NCBI GenBank assembly: GCA_903831485.1
Contig: CAIKXW010000415.1
Location: 1 to 37,439, forward strand
Length of the DNA stretch: 37,439 nt
From: an uncultured Alphaproteobacteria bacterium
Lineage (GTDB): Bacteria > Pseudomonadota > Alphaproteobacteria > Caulobacterales > Hyphomonadaceae
Direction: 5' to 3'
Under the pieces are notes generated by a model. That model searched no databases. It was given only the letters and a program-made list of their open reading frames with translations, and had not been told where the DNA came from. Made by a program: the position numbers and the translations under genes. The number at the start of each line of letters is the position of its first letter. The stretch's first letter is position 1. Of the stretch, positions 1 to 6,929 are shown piece by piece.

Positions 1-446
1 AGGTCTGGAAGACCAAGAAGGGCGTGATCGGCGTCGGCATCTGCTGGGACCAGTGGTTTCCGGAGACAGCGCGCGCCATGGCGCTGATGGGCGCAGACGT
101 GCTGCTGTATCCGACAGCCATTGGATCCGAGCCGCATGACTCATCTCTGGATACCGCTGCGCGGTGGCGCCGGGCGATGCTCGGCCATGCCGTCTCCAAC
201 GTGACGCCGGTGGCGGCGGCCAACCGGGTGGGGACGGAGAATGGGCAGGTGTTCTACGGCACGTCGTTCATCGCCGACCACACGGGGGAGATCATGGGCG
301 ACCTCGACCGGAAGGAGGAGGGCGTCGTGGTTGCCACAGTCGACATGGATGAAGTCGAACGCGCGCGTGCGGCGTGGGGATTCTTCCGCGACCGGCGGAC
401 GGATCTGTATGGCGCGCTTACCGGACCGCTGCCGGATGGCGGCTGA
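1..446 (+). CDS. aguB: N-carbamoylputrescine amidase, C-terminal part (5' end outside window)
   Basis: Carbon-nitrogen hydrolase (nitrilase superfamily) that converts N-carbamoylputrescine to putrescine, CO2 and ammonia in the agmatine route of polyamine synthesis; cytoplasmic. The reading frame is already open at the left edge (codons begin at base 3), so the start lies outside. The visible part carries the nucleophile motif GICWDQWFPE, with the catalytic Cys, followed by the family blocks YPTAIGSEP, FYGTSFIADHTGEI and a WGFFRDRR..LY ending typical of AguB. Roughly the last half of a protein of about 290 residues is present. The stop is 3 bases before the murI start, so the two are probably cotranscribed. 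The AguB assignment rests on these blocks, which separate it from other nitrilases. Confidence 0.9.
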   Translation, partial: VWKTKKGVIGVGICWDQWFPETARAMALMGADVLLYPTAIGSEPHDSSLDTAARWRRAMLGHAVSNVTPVAAANRVGTENGQVFYGTSFIADHTGEIMGDLDRKEEGVVVATVDMDEVERARAAWGFFRDRRTDLYGALTGPLPDGG

Positions 447-449
447 GGC

Positions 450-1238
450 ATGACGCGCGCGCTGGTGTTCGATTCTGGCGTGGGCGGGCTCACCATCGCC
501 GACGCGTTGCGCAGGGCGGCGCCCGACTGGATCGTGGACTACGCGGCCGACAGCGGGTTCTTTCCCTATGGGGTGAAGTCGGACGAGGAGCTGCGCGAGC
601 GGCTTCCGCGACTCTGCGCGACGCTGGTCGACCACGCCAAACCGGACGTTCTGGTGATCGCGTGCAATACCGCCTCGACGCTGTCGCTCGGGGAAATCCG
701 CGAGCGTGTGCCTGTGCCGGTGGTCGGCACAGTTCCAGCGATCAAGCCAGCGGCGGAGCAGACGCAGACGGGCGTGATCGGAATCCTCGCGACGCCGGGG
801 ACAGTGCGCCGCGCATATCTCGATGATCTCGAACGGCAGTTCGCGGCGGGCAGGACGGTGATCCGGCGCGGGTCGGCGGGGCTGGTCGATATCGCGGAGC
901 GCGCGGTACGCGGGCAGGCGATCGAACAGGAGCAGGTGGCCTATGCGGTGAAGCCGATGTTCGATCCGCCGGATGGGCCACGCATCGACATCGTGGTGCT
1001 GGCTTGCACTCACTTTCCGCTGATCAGAGACGCGATTGCGGCAGCCTGTCCGCCCGGCGTTCGGCTGATCGATACGGGCGAGGCGGTGGCCCGTCAGGCG
1101 GTTCGGGTGGCGCCGCAGACGCCGCGATCTGGTGGAGGGGCCATCGCCTACGTGACCGGCGGAGCGGCCAACAAGGCCGCCATGACCCCTGCGTTCGCGC
1201 GGTTTGGCTTCGCGCACATTGAGGTGGTTGATGTCTGA
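450..1238 (+). CDS. murI: Glutamate racemase
   Basis: Interconverts L- and D-glutamate to supply D-Glu for peptidoglycan; cytosolic, cofactor-independent. At 262 residues it has the usual length. It shows the N-terminal DSGVGGL block, the first catalytic Cys in ACNTAST (about residue 72), the second in ACTHFPLI (about residue 186), and DTGEAVARQ near the end. The ATG is 3 bases after the aguB stop and a GAGG ribosome-binding site overlaps that stop, indicating coupling. Directly after its TGA stop the same frame stays open with kinase-like residues (see the next entry). Confidence 0.95.
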   Translation: MTRALVFDSGVGGLTIADALRRAAPDWIVDYAADSGFFPYGVKSDEELRERLPRLCATLVDHAKPDVLVIACNTASTLSLGEIRERVPVPVVGTVPAIKPAAEQTQTGVIGILATPGTVRRAYLDDLERQFAAGRTVIRRGSAGLVDIAERAVRGQAIEQEQVAYAVKPMFDPPDGPRIDIVVLACTHFPLIRDAIAAACPPGVRLIDTGEAVARQAVRVAPQTPRSGGGAIAYVTGGAANKAAMTPAFARFGFAHIEVVDV

Positions 1239-1421
1239 ATTCCGGACGGGCCCACAGTGGCGGCGAGTGCGATCGAGAAGCTCGGCTCGCGCCTGCTCAA
1301 GCGCCTGGTCGAGGGCCAGCTGCGCGGGATGATCCGCCGCCAGCTTGGGCCGTCCGGTGTGACATGCACGATCGAGATACCCCTCGGCGAGCGCGTGACG
1401 GCAACGGCGCAGCGCGACTGA
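1239..1421 (+). pseudogene. Remnant of a histidine-kinase C-terminus (HWE/HisKA_2-like)
   Basis: The codons straight after the murI stop, in the same frame, read IPDGPTVAASAIEKLGSRLL, then a VEGQLRG block and GVTCTIEIPL before TGA at 1419-1421. In HWE-type sensor kinases the last G box of the ATPase domain has the form GFGSRLI...GQLGG...GL.C.I..PL, which this resembles. Only about 60 residues are left: no H box, N box or sensor domain. A GTG at 1257 could start a 54-residue peptide but has only a weak Shine-Dalgarno. I read it as the stump of a deleted kinase gene. A short expressed peptide cannot be excluded. Confidence 0.5.
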
Positions 1422-1422
1422 C

Positions 1423-2733
1423 CTAGAGAAAATCGATCTCGCGTGGATCGCCGCCTTCCCATGCGCGCTGAATTTCGGCTGCCAGGAAGAGACCGCCTAG
1501 GGCAAGCACAGACAGGCCGTCGCGTTGGGCGCGCTCGCGCGCCATGGTGGCTGCGGTTGCGGTATCGGGCGCCAACGTCACGTCCTGTGCGTGACGGCGG
1601 AAGATCGCCTCGAACAGGTTGGTGTCGGCGCCGGATTTGGTGGCGCGCGTCAGGATGAAGTGGTCGAAGTGGCTGGCGACGATCTCGGAAATCGCCACGA
1701 CTTCCTTCGAGGACGAGACGCCGAAGACGACGAGCGTGCGGTCGCGCGGCGAGAAGTCGAGGAAGGTGCGTGTGACGGCGTCGAGCGCGCGGGGCGTGTG
1801 GCCGACATCAATCCAGAGATCGGGCGAGGTGGATACCTTTTCAAGTCGTCCCGGCCAGCGCGTGCGGCCGAGGGCGGCTAGCATGGCGAAGTGACGCTCC
1901 GCATTCTCCTCCGGCTTGAGGCCGAGCCAGACTTCGGCGGCGCGAAGGGCTGTGATGGCATTGTGGACCTGGTGCGCGCCGCTGAGCTTGAGACGAACGG
2001 ATTGATCTGCTTCCGGGGGAACGGCAGTAAAACCATAGTTGAAGCGAGCGCCTTTGTGCGTGTTGGTGACGCCGGTGATGCGGCGGCTGGCGAGGGCGGG
2101 CAGGGTCGCCTTGCCGGCAAGACCGGCATAGGCGGCGATGCGGTGGGCGAGGGCTTCCGGGATCGAGGGCGACAGCACGACGCAGCCGCCGGGGGCGAGG
2201 GCGTCGACCTTGTCGTACGCGATGAGTTCTTCCGTCGCACCGAGAAGCTCGGTGTGTTCGAGTTCGATCGAGGTCAGCACCGAGACGCTTGCGCGAACGG
2301 TGCGGACGGGATCGTAGCGACCGCCTATGCCGGCCTCCCAGACGATGGCGTCGGGCTTCTGTTCCTGGAACCAGAGGATTGCGAGCAGGAAAAGGAATTC
2401 GAACGCGCCGATACGGTCGCCTTCCGGCAGGGACGCGTTGAAGCTGAGGACGGCGGCCGCGTGGCGGTCGAAGTCCTGCTGCGAGATCGGCGTGTCGCCG
2501 ATCGTGAAGCGTTCGCGGACGTCGAACAGGTGGGGCGAGGTGAAGCAGCCGACTTTCAGTCCGGCGGCCTCGATGGCCGATGTCATGAAACGGGCGGTGG
2601 AGCCCTTGCCGTTGGTGCCGGTGACAGCGATCGAGCGGCGCGCAAGGCCGGCCCGGTCGATGCGGTGGTTCTGGTAGAATCGCTCGAGCCGGTGAAGCCC
2701 GATGCCGTCGCCGAACTTCGGAAGGCCAAACAT
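1423..2733 (-). CDS. FolC-like Mur ligase (folylpolyglutamate/dihydrofolate synthase family)
   Basis: ATP-dependent ligase of the Mur/FolC family, which forms amide bonds between a carboxylate and an amino acid, often glutamate. At 436 residues it has the P-loop GTNGKGS near the N-terminus, the FTSPHL..VRERF block, WEAGIGGRYD, and a C-terminal ligase domain with PGRLEKV and DVGHTPRALD. Canonical FolC usually has GLGGRLDATN and D.AHNP, so this is a divergent member; annotation pipelines would probably call it folC. The start is ATG 2731-2733, which overlaps the upstream gene's stop as TGATG, a strong sign of translational coupling; a GTG at 2748 is less likely. The partner is an ATP-grasp ligase, so the substrate may not be folate. 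A true FolC would then be elsewhere in the genome. Confidence 0.8.
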   Translation of the reverse strand: MFGLPKFGDGIGLHRLERFYQNHRIDRAGLARRSIAVTGTNGKGSTARFMTSAIEAAGLKVGCFTSPHLFDVRERFTIGDTPISQQDFDRHAAAVLSFNASLPEGDRIGAFEFLFLLAILWFQEQKPDAIVWEAGIGGRYDPVRTVRASVSVLTSIELEHTELLGATEELIAYDKVDALAPGGCVVLSPSIPEALAHRIAAYAGLAGKATLPALASRRITGVTNTHKGARFNYGFTAVPPEADQSVRLKLSGAHQVHNAITALRAAEVWLGLKPEENAERHFAMLAALGRTRWPGRLEKVSTSPDLWIDVGHTPRALDAVTRTFLDFSPRDRTLVVFGVSSSKEVVAISEIVASHFDHFILTRATKSGADTNLFEAIFRRHAQDVTLAPDTATAATMARERAQRDGLSVLALGGLFLAAEIQRAWEGGDPREIDFL

Positions 2734-3704
2734 CAGCTGCCCAGGCACGCGTTCAACATGGAAACCCAGATAGCACGGATCAGGTCGGTCCGCCCTGCAA
2801 GTTCCAGTGTGCGCAGGCCAGGATTGCCGTTCACTTCGATGACCACAGGATCGGAGAAATCGCGGGCGGTGGAAAGGTCAAACATGTCGACCGCGCCGAC
2901 ATCGAGGCCGAGCGCCAGAACCGCCGTTACTGCGAGGCGCGCGAGGGCGGGCGGCGGCTGGTCGCTGACCTGCTCGATGGCGCCCGCGGCGCTGAGATTG
3001 CGGCGGCCGGGCAGGACGAGGCGGGCGCCAGCGCGGAGGATTTCGGCCGGGTCGCGACCGCTGAGGACCGAGAGCGGAAGCGGCGAGACGCCTTCGCGGA
3101 CGATAGCAGCGTTGAGTGTGGTCAGCAGTTCGAAGAGCGTCGAGCGCCCATCGCCGTGGAGAGATGGGCTCGCCTTGGTGGAATGGAAGATTGCCCGGCC
3201 GTCCTGGACGAGGATGCGGTGTTCGTCGCCGGCGACGACGGGCTCTATCAGGAAGGATTCGAACTCGACCGCGACGCGCCGGGCGTAGTCGTCGAGGCCT
3301 GCTGCATCGCCGACGACCTCGGCGAATGTGCCGCGCGAGCCGTGGTTGGGTTTCGCGAAGACTGGGTAACCTATGTTAGCGGCAAAGCGGTGCGCGTCGG
3401 GTAGTTCACGCCCCGGGGAACGAAGAGCGATGCGGCGGGAATGCGCAAAGAACAGTTCGCCCGGAATGACGGGCAGGCCAGCTGCTGCGATCACTGCTTT
3501 TGTGTGCTGCTTGTCGCGCGAGATGGTGTAGGCCGACGCGCTGTTCGTCGGATAGGCGCAGACATTGCCTCCGCCGCCGAGCAGGAACCTCTCTCCGTTG
3601 GAGATGCGGAAGAGATAGCCCTCGCCCCGGTCGAGATCCTCGAAGCGGGCGCCGATCGCCTCTGCGGCGTCGCGTGCATAGCGGGCGGAATCCGGGATCG
3701 GCAT
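2733..3704 (-). CDS. ATP-grasp ligase, cyanophycin-synthetase/RimK-like
   Basis: Predicted ATP-grasp carboxylate-amine ligase of 323 residues. Visible features: a central FAKPNHGSRG lysine/glycine-loop segment that would bind ATP, a FLIEPVV..DEHRILV strand pair, and the C-terminal metal-binding block VIEVNGNPGL (E and N ligands). The stretch LPGRRNLSAAGAIEQVSD before it resembles the same region of cyanophycin synthetase ATP-grasp domains. It is the first gene of a two-gene minus-strand unit; its TGA overlaps the ATG of the FolC-like ligase. It is transcribed divergently from a GntR-type regulator across 122 bases containing a perfect inverted repeat. Substrate unknown: candidates are amino-acid polymerisation or peptide tailoring. 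Fold is confident, role is not. Confidence 0.8.
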   Translation of the reverse strand: MPIPDSARYARDAAEAIGARFEDLDRGEGYLFRISNGERFLLGGGGNVCAYPTNSASAYTISRDKQHTKAVIAAAGLPVIPGELFFAHSRRIALRSPGRELPDAHRFAANIGYPVFAKPNHGSRGTFAEVVGDAAGLDDYARRVAVEFESFLIEPVVAGDEHRILVQDGRAIFHSTKASPSLHGDGRSTLFELLTTLNAAIVREGVSPLPLSVLSGRDPAEILRAGARLVLPGRRNLSAAGAIEQVSDQPPPALARLAVTAVLALGLDVGAVDMFDLSTARDFSDPVVIEVNGNPGLRTLELAGRTDLIRAIWVSMLNACLGS

Positions 3705-3747
3705 GAACCGGGATTTAGCAGGGTCGTCGCGCTGGCGATACGGTCAG

Positions 3748-3795
3748 GTGGGGCGCGACGGATGGCCACAATCGCGGTCGAGGGACGCGCCCCAC
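3748..3795. promoter_or_regulatory. Perfect 10-bp inverted repeat, candidate operator
   Basis: GTGGGGCGCG at 3748-3757 is the exact reverse complement of CGCGCCCCAC at 3786-3795, with 28 bases between. It lies in the divergent promoter region between the ATP-grasp gene and the GntR-type gene, where an autoregulatory operator is expected. It is more GC-rich and wider than typical FadR/GntR operators, so a hairpin in the regulator's leader is the alternative. Confidence 0.4.
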
Positions 3796-3826
3796 AAATC
3801 CGCGCTTTCGAGCGCACAGGAGTCTC

Positions 3827-4522
3827 ATGAACGGTGAAGAATCCTACCTGGTTTCGCTTCCTCCGATCGGAGACGGCTCGTCGACGTCGCGGCTGGCCGA
3901 CGAGCTGGCGCTGGCGATTCATCTTGGCCGCCTCGCGCCTGGAGCGCCGCTGCGCGAGGTCGAGATCGCTGATGCGAACAGTGTGAGCCGCACGATCGTG
4001 CGCGCCGCTCTGCAGCGGCTGGAAGCGCAGGGGCTGGCGGAGATCACGCTCAACAAGGGCGCGCGCGTGCGGCAGCCGGACGCGGTGGCGGCTGAAGACA
4101 TGATCGAGCTGCATGTGCAGCTGGCAGCGCTGGCCGCGCGAAATGCGGCGCGGCGGGCGAGTGCTGAGCAGGTCGAGACGATGGCCAAGTTTGTCGCGCT
4201 GATGGAACAGGTGGCCGCGGATGGCGGAGAGCCGGACGCGTTCCAGCATCTGAGGATCGGCTTTGCGCGTGCGCTGTTTGCGGCGGCGGGTCCGGTGCTG
4301 GCGGAGCGGCTGCAGACGGCGGCGCCGGCGACGCCCTACCATTCGCGGGCAATGGACGATTTGCGCACGCGCGAGGCACAAGCGGAGGTTGCGGTGCATG
4401 CGCGCCACGTGCTGAAGGCGATCGAGAGCCGTTCAGAGGATGCGGCCGCTGTGGCAGCCGAGATGATGCTTCGCCGGCATGCGGAGCGGACGATCGTCGG
4501 GAAGATGCGGCAGCCGGAGTAG
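3827..4522 (+). CDS. GntR-family transcriptional regulator (FadR/FCD type)
   Basis: DNA-binding repressor or activator of 231 residues. The N-terminal winged helix-turn-helix spans about residues 20-85: RLADELALAIHLGRLAPG, then REVEIADANSVSRTIVRAAL (recognition helix SVSRTIVRAALQRLEAQGL) and a wing ending KGARVRQP. The rest is helical, in the size range of an FCD effector-binding domain, but its usual metal-binding His residues are not obvious. It is divergent from the ATP-grasp/FolC-like pair and alone on its strand; the likely target is that pair and itself. Effector unknown. The ATG at 3827 follows a CAGGAGTCTC Shine-Dalgarno. Confidence 0.85.
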   Translation: MNGEESYLVSLPPIGDGSSTSRLADELALAIHLGRLAPGAPLREVEIADANSVSRTIVRAALQRLEAQGLAEITLNKGARVRQPDAVAAEDMIELHVQLAALAARNAARRASAEQVETMAKFVALMEQVAADGGEPDAFQHLRIGFARALFAAAGPVLAERLQTAAPATPYHSRAMDDLRTREAQAEVAVHARHVLKAIESRSEDAAAVAAEMMLRRHAERTIVGKMRQPE

Positions 4523-4561
4523 GCGCGTCGAGGCGGGCTTGCCTGTGCGTTGGTGAGCACG

Positions 4562-4711
4562 CCCTCGTCCTTCGAGACGATCGCCATGAGGGAGTTCCGT
4601 CGTTGACGTAGCGTGCCTGCGATCCCGCAGGATGAGCGCTCCTCCAAGGCCGCGGCATTTCTGAGACCTCATCCTGAGGAGCGCCTGCAAGGCGCGTCTC
4701 CAAGGACGAGG
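4562..4711. repeat. REP-like palindromic repeat region
   Basis: CCTCATCC at 4667-4674 pairs (one mismatch) with GGACGAGG at 4704-4711, and an inner GCGCCTGCAAGGCGC hairpin lies between them. This has the form of the interspersed palindrome common in alphaproteobacterial intergenic DNA. A second, opposite, disrupted copy seems to start at 4562 (CCCTCGTCCTTCGAGACG) and to end around GCAGGATGAGCGCTCCTC at 4628-4645. The region fills the gap between the GntR-type gene and the convergent M13 peptidase. It may act as a bidirectional 3'-end structure. Confidence 0.6.
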
Positions 4712-4738
4712 GCGGGCGTCCCGGCGGTCCTGAGAGCG

Positions 4739-6793
4739 CTACCAGATCCGCACGCGCTGATTCGGCGCGAGGTACAGCCGGTCGCCGGGCTTGATGTCGA
4801 AGGCGGCGTACCAGGCGTCCATGTTGCGGACGACGCCGTTAACGCGGTAGCGGCTGGGCGCGTGGTTGTCGCTGTCGAGCATGGCGCGGGCGAGTTCCTC
4901 GCGGACCTTGTCGCGATAGGTGCGGGCGTAGGCGATGAAGAAGCGCTGGTCGCCGGTGAGACCACCGATCACGGGCGCTTCTGTTTCGCCGAGCGACATG
5001 CGGTAGGCGGCGTAGGCGATTTCGAGGCCGGCGAGATCGCCGATGTTTTCGCCGAGCGTGCCGAGGCCGTTCACGCAGGCGCCGAACCATGGGCAGTAGC
5101 CGTCATACTGCTCGATCAGTCGATAGGATTTGGCGCGGAAGCGTTCGTCGGTTTCTTCGGTCCACCAGTTGCGCGTGCGGCCGGCGGCGTCCGACTGGCG
5201 GCCTTCATCGTCGAAGCCGTGGCTCATCTCGTGGCCGATGACGGCGCCGATGCCGCCATAGTTTTCAGCGGCGTCCGCGTCGGGACTGAAATAGGGCGGC
5301 TGAAGGATACCGGCGGGCAGGACGAAGCTGTTGGCGAGCGGATTGTAGAAGGCATTGACGACATGCGCGGGCGCGATCCAGCGCTTGCGGTCGACGGGGC
5401 GGTGAAGATCAAGCTGCTGTTCGCGCCAGTAGAATTCGTAGCTGGCGTAAACGGCTTCGACGAGCTTGCCGGGTTCGACGGTGTAGCCGGAATAGTCGCG
5501 CCAGGTTTCGGGGTGGCCGATCATGCCCTGCAGTGCGGCGAGTTTTTCCAGTGCGGCGTTGCGCGTCTCGTTATCCATCCAGTCGAGGCCGCGGATGCGC
5601 GTCTCGAACGCCAGCCTGATGTTGCGAACGAGCCCGTCGATCCGCGTCTTGTGTTCCGGCGGAAAGTAGCGCGCCACGTAGAGCTGGGCTACGGCTTCGC
5701 CGAGCTGTTCCTCGACCACGGCGACGGCGAATTTCCAGCGTTCGGGTTCTTCGGTGACGCCGTAGAGCTGGCGCGAGAAGAAGTCGAATGTGGTCTCGCG
5801 GAAAGCTTTCGGGAGATAGGGCGAGAAGTCGCTGGCGAAGTGGTATTCCAGCCAGAGCCTCCAGTCGGCGACGGAAATCCTGCGGACAAGCTTTGCGAGG
5901 TCTGTCACCGCGGTCTGGTCGGTGATGACGAAGCTGTCGGCGCCAGCGAAGCCGGTGGAGTCGAGGAAGATGTCCCAGTCGAAGCCGGGCGCGAACGCCT
6001 TGAGTTCTGCGTAGGTCATGGGTCGCATCGCGTCGGCGATGCTGATCGAGCGGTCCTCGTAGGTGTGCGCCTCGGCGAGGCGGCGTTCGAGTGCGTAGAT
6101 GCGCTTGGCGCCTTCCTCGGGATCGGGATTGCCGAGAAGCTTGAGGATGGTGGCGACGTGTTTGCGATAGGCGGCCTGGAGCGGAAGCGCTTCGATCCCG
6201 CCATCTATGTAGTAGCCGTGGTTCGGCATGCCGAGACCCGCCTGTGAAATCCACACGGCGTTCGAGCCCGGATCATCAGGCGAGGCGTCGACGCCGATAC
6301 CGAAGGGCGCGTTGTAGCCGATGACGCCCATCAGGCGGACGATGTCCTCGTAGGTCTGGGCGGCGCGCATGCGGTCCAGGTGCGGGCGCAGGGGTGCGAT
6401 GCCGCGCGCCTCGATGGCGGCCTCGTCCAGCGCTGCGGTGTAGATGTCGGCGATCTTCTGGTCGACTGTTCCCGGCGCCGGTTTCGACGCCGCGATCTCC
6501 TCGATCATGCGGCGGACATTCGCCTCGACGGCTTCGGTGAGCTCCTCGGTGGCGCCGGAGGAGGATTTGTCGGCGGGGAGTTTGTAGGTCGACAGCCAGT
6601 CGTGATTGACATGGCCGTAGAAATCGTCGCCGAAGGCTGGCCGCTCGGCGGAGGTTGTCTCTTCGCCGATCAGCTTCGGTGCGACGGCGATGCCGGGCGG
6701 CAGGGCGGGGGCCGTGGGGGCGGCGCAGGCGGCAAGGGCCAGCGACGCCGCGGCGGCCATTAGGCCAAGGCGTTGCAGCAGGCTTGCGCTCAA
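4739..6793 (-). CDS. M13-family metallopeptidase, lipoprotein (PepO/neprilysin-like), copy 1
   Basis: Zinc endopeptidase of the neprilysin family, probably on the periplasmic side of the outer or inner membrane, cleaving peptides. It has 684 residues with a lipoprotein signal ending in LALAAC (Cys about 23), a large N-terminal M13 helical domain, NAFYNPLANSFVLPAGILQP before the active site, the zinc motif HEMSH at about 521-525 and the third ligand in GENIGD (Glu about 582); it ends in RVRIW. The start is TTG, chosen because GGGGAAAT sits 6 bases upstream and gives a complete signal peptide; the ATG at 6760 has no ribosome-binding site. It lies downstream of a paralogue of nearly identical length, separated by a terminator. 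Confidence 0.93.
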   Translation of the reverse strand: MSASLLQRLGLMAAAASLALAACAAPTAPALPPGIAVAPKLIGEETTSAERPAFGDDFYGHVNHDWLSTYKLPADKSSSGATEELTEAVEANVRRMIEEIAASKPAPGTVDQKIADIYTAALDEAAIEARGIAPLRPHLDRMRAAQTYEDIVRLMGVIGYNAPFGIGVDASPDDPGSNAVWISQAGLGMPNHGYYIDGGIEALPLQAAYRKHVATILKLLGNPDPEEGAKRIYALERRLAEAHTYEDRSISIADAMRPMTYAELKAFAPGFDWDIFLDSTGFAGADSFVITDQTAVTDLAKLVRRISVADWRLWLEYHFASDFSPYLPKAFRETTFDFFSRQLYGVTEEPERWKFAVAVVEEQLGEAVAQLYVARYFPPEHKTRIDGLVRNIRLAFETRIRGLDWMDNETRNAALEKLAALQGMIGHPETWRDYSGYTVEPGKLVEAVYASYEFYWREQQLDLHRPVDRKRWIAPAHVVNAFYNPLANSFVLPAGILQPPYFSPDADAAENYGGIGAVIGHEMSHGFDDEGRQSDAAGRTRNWWTEETDERFRAKSYRLIEQYDGYCPWFGACVNGLGTLGENIGDLAGLEIAYAAYRMSLGETEAPVIGGLTGDQRFFIAYARTYRDKVREELARAMLDSDNHAPSRYRVNGVVRNMDAWYAAFDIKPGDRLYLAPNQRVRIW

Positions 6794-6873
6794 GGATTTC
6801 CCCGTCGGTGGCTGGGTTCAGAGTCTTGACGGTAAGGCGGCCAAGTCAAGCGCCGCGATGCAGCGCCAAATGA

Positions 6874-6903
6874 AAAGCCCGCGATCTTTCGACCGCGGGC
6901 TTT
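6874..6903 (-). terminator. Rho-independent terminator after M13 copy 2
   Basis: AAAGCCCGCG (6874-6883) pairs perfectly with CGCGGGCTTT (6894-6903) around a 10-base loop. On the minus strand the stem is followed by a short T run. It sits just after the stop of the upstream M13 gene, so the two peptidase genes are probably separate transcription units. Confidence 0.75.
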
Positions 6904-6929
6904 CCATGATCGCGTTCGGAGGAACGCTT

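Noticed and set aside
141..1217. Long minus-strand ORF opposite aguB and murI
   Set aside because: Arg/His/Pro-rich composition typical of a shadow frame in GC-rich DNA; the plus strand has two clear enzymes.
4613..6247. 544-codon plus-strand ORF opposite the M13 gene
   Set aside because: Antisense shadow of a clear peptidase; composition (Gly/Ala/Val/Asp/Glu) is the expected complement and no domain is visible.
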